In this document: positions 22,898 to 31,684 of the stretch, one piece after another
Layout of the letters: every line of letters starts with the position of its first letter
Position numbering within the stretch: the stretch's first letter is position 1
DNA from: Enterovirga aerilata
Lineage (GTDB): Bacteria; Pseudomonadota; Alphaproteobacteria; Rhizobiales; Beijerinckiaceae
DNA length: 64,000 nucleotides
Assembly: GCF_013044135.1 (NCBI RefSeq)
Contig: NZ_JABEPP010000004.1
Span: 457,428-521,427, forward strand
Direction: 5' to 3'
The notes under the pieces: model-generated
Databases searched by the model: none
Told to the model about the DNA's origin: nothing
Seen by the model: the letters and a program-made list of their open reading frames with translations, nothing else
Position numbers and translations under genes: made by a program

Positions 22898-24939
22898 CGT
22901 CTTTGAGGATCGGGATCGATGTGGGGGGGACCTTCACGGATCTCGTCGCGGTCGATGAGGACGGCCGCACTGTCTTCGCCAAGTCGCCGTCGACGCCGGC
23001 CGACCAATCGATTGGCGTGCTGGCCGGCCTGGAGGAACTGGCGCGGAGGCTGGACCTGAGCCTGCGCGACATGCTCGCCCGTACGGAGCGGATCGTCCAC
23101 GGCACCACGGTCGCCACCAACGCGCTGCTCGAGCGCAAGGGCGCGAAGGTGGCCCTCCTCACGACGGAGGGCCATCGCGACGTGCTGGAAATGCGGGAGG
23201 GGCTGAAGGACGACCGCTACGACCTTCGCTCCCCGCCCAAGCCCCCGCTGGTGCCGCGGAGCCTTCGCATCGGTGTCCGCGAGCGGCTGCGCGCCGACGG
23301 CTCCGTGCTGATCCCGCTCGATGATGCTTCCCTGGCGGATGCGATCGAACAGGTGCGGGCTTCTGGCGCGACTTCGGTCGCAGTCTGTTATCTGCACTCG
23401 TATCGCAACCCGGCCCACGAGATCGCGACCGTGGAGCGCCTCGCGCGCGAGCTGCCCGATCTCTATGTCGCGCGCTCGTCCGACGTCCTGCCGCAGATCA
23501 AGGAATACGAGCGCGTCTCGACCACCGTCGTGAACGCCTATGTTGGGCCAGCTGTCCGACGGTACCTGACCAATCTCGAGCGGCGCCTGCGCGAGAGCGG
23601 GCTGGCCGGGAGCCTCTTCATCATCCTCTCCCATGGCGGCATGGCGCCGGTCGAGGAGGCGGGCCGGCTGGCCGCTGCGACTGTGCTCTCCGGTCCCGCG
23701 GGCGGCGTCGCGGGCGCGCGGCGCTGCGCTGAGATGCTCGGGATCGCGGACCTGATCCCGTTCGACGTCGGCGGCACCTCGACTGACATTTCGCTGATCG
23801 CGAACGGCCAGGCAGCCCTGTCGGGCGCCCGCGGGCTTGCGGGCGAGCGCATCGCGCTCCGGTCTCTCGACATCGCCTCCGTCGCGGCGGGCGGCGGCTC
23901 GCTCGCGCAATACGAGGGCGGCCGGTTCCGGGTCGGCCCGGAGAGCGCCGGCGCGGTTCCGGGTCCGGCCTGCTACGGCGGGGGCGGCACGCTTCCGGCC
24001 GTGACGGACGCCAACCTGCTTCTCGGCTATCTCGACGCGTCCACCTTCCTCGGCGGCCGCAAGGCGCTGGACCTCGGGGCCGCCGAGCGCGTCGTGGACG
24101 AGTTCTCCGCCCGGCTCGGCATGTCGCGCGACGAGACGGCGCTCGGCATCCATCGGCTGATCAACCTGCAGATGGCTGACGGGATCCGACTGATGACGCT
24201 CCGTCGGGGCGTGGATCCGCGCAAGTTCGCCCTCCTCTCCTTTGGCGGCGCGGCGGGTATCCATGCCGTCGAGGTGGCGCGCGAGCTGGAGATCCCGCGC
24301 GTGATCGTCCCGACCGTCGCCTCCGTCCTGTCGGCCTGGGGCATGCTGGCGAGCGACCTGCGTTACGAGGTCAGCCAGACCCATGCGGGAGCGGGCGCGA
24401 CCATCGACGATGTCGGCATGAGACGGATCTTCGCCGACCTGGAAGAGCGAGCGACCGCGCGCCTGCGCGAGTGGTTCGCCGGGCCCATCCGGATCGAGCG
24501 CTCGGCCGAGATGCGCTACGGCGAGCAGGTCTTCGAGGTCGATGTCCCGCTGGACGAGGTCGCCTGGGACGCGCCGGATCTCGTCGCCCGGGTACACGAG
24601 CGCTTCCACGCGCGGCACGAGGAGCTCTTCACCTACGCCTCGCGCGACCAGGAGGTCGTCTTCGTCAATGCCCGGGTCGCGGCGGTCGGCGTGGTCCCAT
24701 CCGCCGGCGGAGACCTCGTGGTGACGCAGCCGATGACGGCTCCCGCGGTGACGGAGCGGCGCGCCTTCTTCGACGGCTGGCGCTCGGTCCCGGTCTACCG
24801 CATCGAGTCCCTGCAACCCGGAGCGGCCGTCTCCGGCCCAGCCATTTTCGAGGCGGAGACCACGACCGTGCTCGCCGGCGAGGGTGATCGCGTCACGGTG
24901 AACCGGTATGGCTGGCTCGACATTGCGCTTCGGGGCTGA
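22894..24939 (+). CDS. hyuA: hydantoinase A / oxoprolinase alpha-type subunit (ATP-binding)
   Basis: A 681-residue ATPase subunit of the hydantoinase/oxoprolinase complex with an actin-like ATPase fold. The phosphate-1 loop GIDVGGTFTDLV is at the N-terminus, followed by VHGTTVATNALLERKGAK, the phosphate-2 motif FDVGGTSTDISLI near residue 290, and PGPACYGGGG. Full length for the family. It is the last gene of the operon; immediately downstream lies transposon debris, so any further operon genes may have been lost. Confidence 0.94.
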   Translation: MTSLRIGIDVGGTFTDLVAVDEDGRTVFAKSPSTPADQSIGVLAGLEELARRLDLSLRDMLARTERIVHGTTVATNALLERKGAKVALLTTEGHRDVLEMREGLKDDRYDLRSPPKPPLVPRSLRIGVRERLRADGSVLIPLDDASLADAIEQVRASGATSVAVCYLHSYRNPAHEIATVERLARELPDLYVARSSDVLPQIKEYERVSTTVVNAYVGPAVRRYLTNLERRLRESGLAGSLFIILSHGGMAPVEEAGRLAAATVLSGPAGGVAGARRCAEMLGIADLIPFDVGGTSTDISLIANGQAALSGARGLAGERIALRSLDIASVAAGGGSLAQYEGGRFRVGPESAGAVPGPACYGGGGTLPAVTDANLLLGYLDASTFLGGRKALDLGAAERVVDEFSARLGMSRDETALGIHRLINLQMADGIRLMTLRRGVDPRKFALLSFGGAAGIHAVEVARELEIPRVIVPTVASVLSAWGMLASDLRYEVSQTHAGAGATIDDVGMRRIFADLEERATARLREWFAGPIRIERSAEMRYGEQVFEVDVPLDEVAWDAPDLVARVHERFHARHEELFTYASRDQEVVFVNARVAAVGVVPSAGGDLVVTQPMTAPAVTERRAFFDGWRSVPVYRIESLQPGAAVSGPAIFEAETTTVLAGEGDRVTVNRYGWLDIALRG

Positions 24940-24954
24940 GCCACTCCATCCAGG

Positions 24955-25045
24955 CACACTCGCGCTGGTACCCGGCTTTCCGTGTCTGCTCTTGAACCCT
25001 AACTGGGCGAAGAGCACCTCGATCTTCTTGCGTTCGCGCTGCGAG
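24955..25045 (-). pseudogene. transposase C-terminal fragment (IS1182-like)
   Basis: The minus strand reads ASQRERKKIEVLFAQLGF. This matches the conserved RKKxExLFAxL segment around the last catalytic Glu of DDE transposases of the IS1182/IS5 type. Sequence on both sides no longer resembles a transposase, so only the C-terminal motif survives. It abuts a second transposase piece in the opposite orientation. Confidence 0.5.
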
Positions 25046-25260
25046 GCGCTGGCCGGACTGAGCGGGTTCGCGGCGATCTGCGCGGCCGGGATCGGCCGGC
25101 CGTCGATCCCGCCGGAGCGCCTGCTCGGGCGCTGCTGCTTCAGGCCCTCTACGGCATCCGGTCGGAACGTCAGATGGTGGAGCCGGAAATGCTCGTTGCC
25201 CTCGGTGCGCATGAGATGGACGGCCAGATCCGGCGCCGCCTCGCTGGGAGGCTTTGAGGA
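25045..25260 (+). pseudogene. IS5-like transposase N-terminal fragment with frameshift
   Basis: The plus strand reads EALAGLSGFAAICAAGIGR, then GRPSIPPERLL, a frameshift at about 25131, then ALLLQALYGIRSERQMVE. The order PSIPPE(R/K)LLRALLLQ.LYGIRSER is the well-known N-terminal region of IS5-group transposases. The remaining catalytic domain is missing after about 25200. It is inactive debris. Confidence 0.75.
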
Positions 25261-25668
25261 TCATAGTGAGGTCGAAAGTCCAAGCGCTCGGAGCAGGCAG
25301 TCCCGTATGGTCCGGATATCTCCGGCTGCCTCGTGGAACTCCGCTCCTATCTCGTCCGAGACGGGAAGGGCACCGATGTGAGCGAGGCGTGCGAGCTGGT
25401 TAAGGTTGCTCACGAGCCTTGAATTGCTCAGCAAGGCGAGCGCCTGCCGGTCCTCAATCGGGAGGCCAGGCCTTCGGATGCGCGGGGCGAACCGCCCAGC
25501 AGCTTCGCCGTAGGACGCGAGCGGAGCGCCGTTCGCCTCCCGGCCGAGCTGAACCCGTTCGTCCTCAGTCACCGGAAGCTGAGAGGCCGCGTCGCCGGTC
25601 GTCTCGCGGACCAATCCAACGTCCTTCAAGACCGAATCGGCGACATTGAAGGACTCTTCCGCGCTCAT
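25261..25668 (-). CDS. MobC-like relaxosome protein, probably a mobile-element remnant
   Basis: A 135-residue protein whose C-terminal half (RLVSNLNQLARLAHIGALPV, then EAAGDIRTIRDCLLRALG) matches plasmid mobilisation protein MobC, which helps the relaxase open oriT DNA. ATG 25668 overlaps the stop of an upstream minus frame by ATGA. No relaxase follows: downstream on the same strand is transposase debris. It is therefore probably a leftover of an integrated plasmid or conjugative element, although the frame itself is intact. Confidence 0.65.
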   Translation of the reverse strand: MSAEESFNVADSVLKDVGLVRETTGDAASQLPVTEDERVQLGREANGAPLASYGEAAGRFAPRIRRPGLPIEDRQALALLSNSRLVSNLNQLARLAHIGALPVSDEIGAEFHEAAGDIRTIRDCLLRALGLSTSL

Positions 25669-26106
25669 GGGTGCGGTCCGAGATCAAGGACCGTGCTCTG
25701 CTTGAGATACGTGCCCCACTGGTCGAGAAACATCGAACAGCTCGTTCGAGGTTTCGACATCAAGGTGCACCACCGGCATCCGAAGCCGCGAATGCCGGAG
25801 CTGGGCTCGGCCCCGGCGGGGGATCGACTCGTCCGGACCGGCCTTCCGGGCGACGGTGCGGATCGCCTCATCGTTCGCCGTCATGCCCTCGCGCATGAGC
25901 CGTCCGAGCCGCCCGGCGCTTTCCGCTTCGCGCGAGAGCGCCTCATGCCGTTCGGCCTCCGGCCCGGTGCCGGGCTTGCAGGCGACCTCTGCAGGGATCG
26001 GTACGCGGGAGGAAGCCTCGGCGCGGCGTAAGCGCACGCGGTGCCGGGAGGCGAGCTGTTCGAGGACCGATCCCGCCCCGCCGTTCCGGTGCGCCGCGCC
26101 GCCGTC
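25669..26106. other. no confident gene; mobile-element debris
   Basis: Several overlapping frames exist, none convincing. On the minus strand one frame (25684-26037) has a coding-like stretch, EALSREAESAGRLGRLMREG then ANDEAIRTVARKAG, that may be the 5' part of a broken mobilisation gene, and another (ending 25665) overlaps the mobC start. They could be one gene interrupted by a frameshift near 25750. I cannot assign a family. Confidence 0.35.
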
Positions 26107-27087
26107 TCACTGGATCGGCGCCACCACCTTGTCGTTCTTGAAGTCGTTCGCGCTCAGTTTCTTCGAGACGAGCCCCTCGGCATGGTACGTGTCGAGCATC
26201 GCCTGGATTGCCTGGAAGTCGGGCGAGGCGTCCGGCCGGCGCGCGAAGTCGTTCTCCTTGAGGAGGTAAGTGTCGAGCACCGGCACCGGCACCTTCATGA
26301 TCTCGGAGACGACCTTCATGGTCTGCTCGCGGTTCTCCAGCGCCTTCTTCATGCCGAGCGTGAGGTCCTTCACGTACATCCGGGCGAGTTCGGGCTTCTG
26401 CGCGAGGAAGTCCTTCCGGCAGGCCTCCAGGATGTGGACGATGTTCGGCAGGGCCTCCGAGAGCGAGAAGAGCTTGCGGATGCCGCCCTTGGCCTCCGCG
26501 CGCGCCGCGAAGGGCTGGTTCATGTTCACCGCGTCCACCCGGCCCTGGCGCAGCGCGTCCTCGGCGAGCGGGAAGGTGACCTCCACGAGCTTGATGTCCT
26601 TGTTGGGATCGAGGCCGGCCTTCTTCAGCATGAGATTGAAGGGACCTTGCGTGCCGCCGTTGATGATCGAGATCCCGACGGTCTTGCCCTTGAGGTCGGC
26701 GACCGTCTTGATCGGGCTGTCCTCCTTGACGGCCCAGTAGACCGAGAAGGAGCCCGGCTTCTCGCCGACATGCTGCGCGACGATGTCGACGGACAGTGTG
26801 CCGGCGGCCGTGCCCTGCGCGATCGGAAGCACGCCCTGCGTGCCGCAATCGATCGCGCCCGCCGCGAGCGCCTGGCTGATGGCAGATGTGCCCTGGAACT
26901 GCGACCACTCGATCCTGTACCCCTTGCCGAGGTCGGGGAACTCGGTCGGGCGGCGCATCATCGTGTACTTGCCCTCCTCGGCCGGGATCGTGAATCCGAC
27001 CCGGATCGTGGGCACCTCCTGGGCCACGGCCGCCGCCGAGGCGGCAAGGCCGGTCGCAAGCGACAGCATCAACACGCGCGCGATCAT
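26107..27087 (-). CDS. NMT1/SsuA-like periplasmic substrate-binding protein (orphan)
   Basis: A 326-residue ABC-importer binding protein of the nitrate/sulfonate/taurine/pyrimidine-precursor group. A signal peptide (MIARVLMLSLATGLAASAA, cleaved after VAQ) is followed by IRVGFTIPAEEGKYTMM, the GAIDCGTQGVLPIAQG segment and ADLKGKTVGISIINGGTQG. ATG 27087 has AGGGGA about 8 bases upstream. No permease or ATPase genes accompany it; downstream on its strand is mobile debris, which suggests that the rest of the transporter was lost. The upstream amidase hints at an amide ligand. Confidence 0.9.
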   Translation of the reverse strand: MIARVLMLSLATGLAASAAAVAQEVPTIRVGFTIPAEEGKYTMMRRPTEFPDLGKGYRIEWSQFQGTSAISQALAAGAIDCGTQGVLPIAQGTAAGTLSVDIVAQHVGEKPGSFSVYWAVKEDSPIKTVADLKGKTVGISIINGGTQGPFNLMLKKAGLDPNKDIKLVEVTFPLAEDALRQGRVDAVNMNQPFAARAEAKGGIRKLFSLSEALPNIVHILEACRKDFLAQKPELARMYVKDLTLGMKKALENREQTMKVVSEIMKVPVPVLDTYLLKENDFARRPDASPDFQAIQAMLDTYHAEGLVSKKLSANDFKNDKVVAPIQ

Positions 27088-27214
27088 CTTGTGGTCCCCT
27101 TCAGCATGCCGGGCTTGATGCCCCTCGCCTCCGCTCCGCGCATCAGATGACAGCCGCGCCGCCGCTTCAAGCAACAATTTGAAGCCTGAAGCATCCCGCG
27201 CAGGCAGCGCAGCC

Positions 27215-28597
27215 TCACGGCTCCGGCCAGGGCCGCTGCTCGCCGCGCATCCGCTCGAAGGCGGCCGAGAGCCGCAGCACGCCGATATCGTCGAAGCGGC
27301 GTCCCGCGATCTGGAGGCCGATCGGCAGGCCGGATGCCGTGTAGCCGGCATTCACGGAAGCGGCGGGCTGCTCCGAGAAATTGTACGGCACCGTGAAGCA
27401 GATATGCTCGAACGGCCGGTCCGGGTCGTCGATGGGCGAGGCGAGCTCGGCCGGGTAGGAGGCGCAGGGCGCGACGGGCGACAGGACGAAGTCGAAGCCT
27501 TCCGTCGCCCGCAGCGTGGCGTCCCGGATCGCGCCCATCTGGCTCAGCCCGCGATAGAGCTCGGCGCCGGAGATGTCCCGTCCTCCCTCCGCCCAGCGCA
27601 GGATATAGGGCAGGATCTTCGCCTGCTGCGCCTCCGCGAGCGGCGCGATGTCGGCCCAGGCGCGCTGCCGCCAGAAGATGTCGAGCCCGTCCAGCATCTC
27701 GCGCGTCAGGAACGGCGCGACCGGCTCCACGATCGCGCCCGCAGCCTCGAAGAGCCGTGCTGCTCCTTCGATGCAGGCCCGGACCTCCGGCGCCACCTCC
27801 ATGCCGATCCCGGCATCGAGCTGAAGCCCGATGCGCAGGCCTTTCGGGTCGATCTCGAGCGCCTCCCAGGCGATCTCGGCCGGCGGCAGGCTCATGCCGT
27901 CCCGCGGGTCGGGCCGGGACAGCTCGCGCATCATCAGCGCGGCATCGGCCGCCGTTCGGGTCATGGGCCCCGCGACGCGGCCCCAATAGGGCGGGTCGAC
28001 CGGGACCCGGCCGAAGCTCGGCTTCAGGCCGAACACGCCGCACCATCCCGCGGGCAGCCGGATCGAGCCCCCGATATCCGTCCCGACATGGAGCGGGCCA
28101 TAGCCGGCGGCCGCCGCCGCCCCGGCGCCGGAGGAGGATCCGCCGGGATTCCGGGACGTGTCCCAGGGGTTCCGGGTGAGCGGGTGGAAGCTCGACAATC
28201 CGGAGGACAGCATGCCGTAATCCGGCATGGTCGTCTTGGCCAGGATCACCGCGCCGGCCTCGCGGAGCCGCGCCGCTGCCGGCGCATCGTCGGAGGCCGC
28301 GGCAAGCTCGCGCGCCGCCGTGCCGAGCGGCATCGGGGCGCCCCTGGTGGCGATGTTCTCCTTGATCGTGACCGGCACGCCGTCCAGCGCGCGCGCCTCG
28401 CCGCGGCGCCAGCGCTCGGCCGAATCGCGGGCCGTCGCGAGCGCCTCCTCCGGACGGTAGTGGTAGAGGGCCGCGATCTTCGGCTCCCAGGCCGTGATGC
28501 GGGCGATCACCGCCTCGGCGACCTCTACGGGGGTGAAGTCTCCCGCGCGGAAGCCGCGCAGAAGCTCCGTCGCGTTGAGGTCGGCGAGATCGGTCAA
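27215..28597 (-). CDS. amidase signature family hydrolase
   Basis: A 460-residue cytoplasmic amidase. The Ser-cisSer-Lys triad is visible: Lys79 in VPVTIKENIA, the cis-Ser in GGSSSGAG (about 155) and the nucleophile Ser178 in GTDIGGSIRLPA. It resembles AtzF/GatA-like hydrolases of small amides but has no GatC/GatB neighbours, so it is catabolic. TTG 28597 with GGAG 7 bases upstream is the best start; the same frame extends through the SRP RNA gene and cannot be coding there. It lies upstream of, and probably in one operon with, the binding protein at 26107-27087. Confidence 0.9.
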   Translation of the reverse strand: MTDLADLNATELLRGFRAGDFTPVEVAEAVIARITAWEPKIAALYHYRPEEALATARDSAERWRRGEARALDGVPVTIKENIATRGAPMPLGTAARELAAASDDAPAAARLREAGAVILAKTTMPDYGMLSSGLSSFHPLTRNPWDTSRNPGGSSSGAGAAAAAGYGPLHVGTDIGGSIRLPAGWCGVFGLKPSFGRVPVDPPYWGRVAGPMTRTAADAALMMRELSRPDPRDGMSLPPAEIAWEALEIDPKGLRIGLQLDAGIGMEVAPEVRACIEGAARLFEAAGAIVEPVAPFLTREMLDGLDIFWRQRAWADIAPLAEAQQAKILPYILRWAEGGRDISGAELYRGLSQMGAIRDATLRATEGFDFVLSPVAPCASYPAELASPIDDPDRPFEHICFTVPYNFSEQPAASVNAGYTASGLPIGLQIAGRRFDDIGVLRLSAAFERMRGEQRPWPEP

Positions 28598-28729
28598 GGC
28601 GTGTCTCCGGGCGGCAGGGCAGGGTCTCGCTAGCACGACCGATGCCGGGCGCGACACCGCAGTGCGGCCCGGCAGGGCCGGGCTACGGCCTTGCCATGGC
28701 CGGATCGAAGCCGCATATGACGCGCGGGA

Positions 28730-28823
28730 GGTTGGCGGGGGACGTTTCACTCGCCAACCGGGTCAGGTCCGGAAGGAAGCAGCCCTAACGAGACCGAGCG
28801 GGTCTCTGTCCAGCCTCCCAACC
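28730..28823 (+). ncRNA. ffs: signal recognition particle 4.5S RNA
   Basis: Contains the nearly invariant SRP helix-8 core GGTCAGGTCCGGAAGGAAGC (28761-28780) followed by AGCCC. The ends pair: GGTTGG (28730-28735) with CCAACC (28818-28823), and inner stems close around the core. At about 94 nt it is the short bacterial form that binds Ffh. Its position just upstream of dnaX is usual in alphaproteobacteria. Confidence 0.95.
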
Positions 28824-28890
28824 TGCGCCGCCCATCCCAATCTGTGCCGGGCGAGTTGCAGCCGGCCCGGGCCCGGCGCAGAAACGTCTC

Positions 28891-30687
28891 ATGACCGACA
28901 TTCCCGGCGGCGATGCCGCGCCATACAGGCCGGAGGCGGACGAGCCGAGCTTTCTCGGCCTCGCCGGGCTGCCCGACGCACCGGCGCCCTACCGCGTTCT
29001 CGCCCGCAAGTACCGACCGCAAACCTTCGCGGACCTGATCGGCCAGGAGGCGATGGTCCGCACCGTCTCCAACGCCTTCGCGACCAACCGCATTCCCCAG
29101 GCCTGGATGCTGACCGGCGTGCGCGGGGTCGGCAAGACGACCACCGCACGCATCCTGGCACGCGCGCTGAACTACGAGGTCCCAGGAAAGGTCGGCGCGC
29201 CCACGGTCGAGATGCCGGAGCTCGGCACCCATTGCCGGGCCATCATGGAATCGCGCCATATCGACGTGCTCGAGATGGACGCGGCCTCGCATACCGGGGT
29301 CGAGAACATCCGCCAGATCACGGATGCGGTGCGCTATGCCCCGGCCCAGGCGCGCTACAAGGTCTACATCATCGACGAAGTGCACATGCTGTCGACGGCG
29401 GCGTTCAACGCCTTCCTGAAGACCCTGGAGGAGCCGCCGCCGCACGCGAAATTCGTCTTCGCCACGACCGAGATCCGCAAGGTCCCGGTCACGATCCTGT
29501 CCCGCTGCCAGCGCTTCGACCTGCGCCGCGTCGATTCGGCGACGCTGGTCGCGCATCTCGACCGCATCTGCCGGGCCGAGGACGTGACCGCCGAGCCCGA
29601 TGCGCTGGCCACGATCGCGCGCGCGGCGGAAGGCTCGGTCCGCGACGCACTCTCGCTGCTGGACCAGGCCGTGGCTCACGGAGCCGGGACGGTATCGGCC
29701 GAGGCCGTCCGCGACATGCTCGGCCTCGCCGACCGCAACCAGGTGATCGACCTTTTCGAAGCGGTGATGCGTGGTGACGTGCCCCGGACCTTCGCGATCC
29801 TGCGGTCCGGCTGGGAGGCGGGCGCGGATCCGGCGCAGATCCTCGCCGATCTGGCGACCTTCACGCACCTGGTCACCCGCATGAAGCTGGCGCCGGACGC
29901 GGCGAAGGACCCCGCCCTGACCGAGGCCGAGCGTACGCGCGGTGCCCAGTTCGCAAAAGCGCTCTCGGTCCGGACGCTGTCGCGGGCGTGGCAGATCCTG
30001 TCCAAGGCCGTCCCGGAGGTCGGGGCCTCGCAGCGTCCGCTGGCCGCGGCCGAGATGGCGCTCGTGCGCCTCGCCTATGCGGCGGACCTGCCGACCCCGG
30101 ACGAGGCGCTGCGCCAGCTGCAATCGGGCCAGCCGCTCTCCGCGCCGCGATCGTCGCCGCCTCCGGCCAGCCACGCCATCGGGAACGGCGGAGGCGGGAG
30201 TGCGGCCTTGGCCGTCGCGTCCATGCCGGCCGCGGCGCCGCGGCCGGAGCCGGAGGGTATCACGCTCCGCCGCTTCGAGGACGTCGTCGCGATGGCCGGC
30301 GAACGGCGCGAGATCGCTCTGAAGACCGCTCTGGAGCACGATGTCCGCCCCGTCGCCTTCGAGGACGGACGTGTCGAGCTGTCGCTGGTCGAGGGTGCTT
30401 CCCCGACCCTGCCGCACGAACTCGGACGGGCTCTGAACGCCTGGACCGGACGACGCTGGGTCGTCACCGTCTCCTCCGCGTCCGGCGGCCCGACCATCGC
30501 CGAGCAGCGCGAGGCGCGCGAGCGCGAGCGCCGGCACGACGCCCTCTCGCATCCGCTCGTCCAGGCCGTGCTGAGCTCCTTCCCGGGAGCCGAGATCGTG
30601 GACGTGCGCGATCGAGGCCCCCCGCCGGAGCCGGAGGCGGCTGCCGCCGCGCCGGCGCCGGACGAGCCCGAGACCGACGAACTCTGA
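28891..30687 (+). CDS. dnaX: DNA polymerase III subunits gamma and tau
   Basis: A 598-residue clamp-loader ATPase. Conserved items: YRPQTFADLIGQEAMV, Walker A GVRGVGKTTTARIL, YIIDEVHMLS (Walker B), KTLEEPPPHAKFVFATTE (sensor 1) and RCQRFDLRR. The C-terminal third is Ala/Pro-rich then a tau-like domain. Of the four Cys of the E. coli zinc module only one remains (THCRAIME), a loss common in alphaproteobacteria. ATG 28891 is preferred because the preceding bases end the SRP RNA region. It heads a dnaX-ybaB-recR operon. Confidence 0.96.
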   Translation: MTDIPGGDAAPYRPEADEPSFLGLAGLPDAPAPYRVLARKYRPQTFADLIGQEAMVRTVSNAFATNRIPQAWMLTGVRGVGKTTTARILARALNYEVPGKVGAPTVEMPELGTHCRAIMESRHIDVLEMDAASHTGVENIRQITDAVRYAPAQARYKVYIIDEVHMLSTAAFNAFLKTLEEPPPHAKFVFATTEIRKVPVTILSRCQRFDLRRVDSATLVAHLDRICRAEDVTAEPDALATIARAAEGSVRDALSLLDQAVAHGAGTVSAEAVRDMLGLADRNQVIDLFEAVMRGDVPRTFAILRSGWEAGADPAQILADLATFTHLVTRMKLAPDAAKDPALTEAERTRGAQFAKALSVRTLSRAWQILSKAVPEVGASQRPLAAAEMALVRLAYAADLPTPDEALRQLQSGQPLSAPRSSPPPASHAIGNGGGGSAALAVASMPAAAPRPEPEGITLRRFEDVVAMAGERREIALKTALEHDVRPVAFEDGRVELSLVEGASPTLPHELGRALNAWTGRRWVVTVSSASGGPTIAEQREARERERRHDALSHPLVQAVLSSFPGAEIVDVRDRGPPPEPEAAAAAPAPDEPETDEL

Positions 30688-30697
30688 AGGATCGCCG

Positions 30698-31018
30698 ATG
30701 AAAGACATCATGGGGCTCATGAAGCAGGCCCAGGGCCTGCAGCAGAAGATGGCCGACATGCAGGCCGAGCTCGAGACGCTCGAGGTCGAGGGCACGTCCG
30801 GCGGCGGCGTCGTGAAGGTGGTCGCGACCGCGAAGGGCCAGGTGAAGAACGTCTCCATCGACCCCTCGCTCATGCTGCCGGACGAGAAGGAGGTGCTCGA
30901 GGATCTCCTCGTCGCCGCCCTCAATGACGCGCGCGGCCGCGGCGAGCGGCTCATGCAGGAGCGCATGGCCGACCTGACCAGGGGGCTTCCGCTTCCGCCC
31001 GGCCTGAAGCTCTTCTGA
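30698..31018 (+). CDS. ybaB: YbaB/EbfC nucleoid-associated protein
   Basis: A 106-residue DNA-binding dimer. It starts MKDIMGLMKQAQGLQQKM and has the typical long amphipathic helix followed by VEGTSGGGVVKVVATAKGQ and the C-terminal DLTRGLPLPPGLKLF. It lies between dnaX and recR, its usual place, with spacings of 10 and 6 bases, and is probably co-transcribed with both. Confidence 0.95.
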   Translation: MKDIMGLMKQAQGLQQKMADMQAELETLEVEGTSGGGVVKVVATAKGQVKNVSIDPSLMLPDEKEVLEDLLVAALNDARGRGERLMQERMADLTRGLPLPPGLKLF

Positions 31019-31024
31019 GGCGGC

Positions 31025-31630
31025 ATGGCCCAGGCCGTCGCCGGGCCCGAGATCGAGCGGCTGATCCAGCTCCTGGCGCGCCTGCCGGGGCTCGGTCCCC
31101 GCTCGGCCCGCCGGGCCGCCCTCCACCTCATCGCCAAGCGCGAGCAGCTGCTCGGGCCGCTCAGCGAGGCCATGCGCGTCGCCAACGAGCGCATCGTCGT
31201 GTGCGAGACCTGCGGCAACGTCGATACCAGCGATCCCTGCACCATCTGCCGCGATCCTGGCCGCGACTCTTCGATCATCGTGGTGGTGGAGGGCGTGTCG
31301 GATCTGTGGGCGCTCGAGCGCGCCGGCGCGCTACGCGCCAGGTACCATGTTCTCGGCGGGGTGCTGTCGGCGCTGGACGGCGTCCGGCCCGAACATCTGA
31401 ACGTCGACGCGCTCGTGAAACGGGCGGCGGAGCCCGGCGTCCGGGAGATCATTCTGGCCCTGAACGCGACGGTCGACGGGCAGACCACCGCCCATTACCT
31501 GACCGATCTCGTCAGCCACCTGCCCGTCCGCGTGACGCGCCTCGCGCATGGCGTCCCGGTCGGCGGCGAGCTCGATTATCTGGACGAGGGCACGCTCTCG
31601 GCCGCGCTCCGGCAGCGCACGGCGTTCTAA
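31025..31630 (+). CDS. recR: recombination mediator RecR
   Basis: A 201-residue ring-forming protein of the RecFOR pathway. It has the helix-hairpin-helix [19 protein letters not shown], the four-Cys zinc finger CETCGN...DPCTIC (about residues 60-75), a Toprim domain beginning [15 protein letters not shown] and the C-terminal [16 protein letters not shown] Walker B-like motif. All expected residues are present. Confidence 0.97.
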   Translation: MAQAVAGPEIERLIQLLARLPGLGPRSARRAALHLIAKREQLLGPLSEAMRVANERIVVCETCGNVDTSDPCTICRDPGRDSSIIVVVEGVSDLWALERAGALRARYHVLGGVLSALDGVRPEHLNVDALVKRAAEPGVREIILALNATVDGQTTAHYLTDLVSHLPVRVTRLAHGVPVGGELDYLDEGTLSAALRQRTAF

Positions 31631-31684
31631 GCGGGTTTGACGAGGCCGTTTGACCCCCTTTCCGCCACACCCTATCTGCCTGCC

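Noticed and set aside
22699-25212. Minus-strand open frame of 837 codons opposite hyuA
   Set aside because: It is antisense to a gene with clear family motifs. Its product is rich in Arg/Asp/His/Gly without any motif, as expected from the complement of GC-rich coding DNA.
28747-31488. Minus-strand open frame of 913 codons opposite dnaX-ybaB-recR
   Set aside because: Shadow frame of three well-identified genes; it also crosses the SRP RNA. No domain signature.
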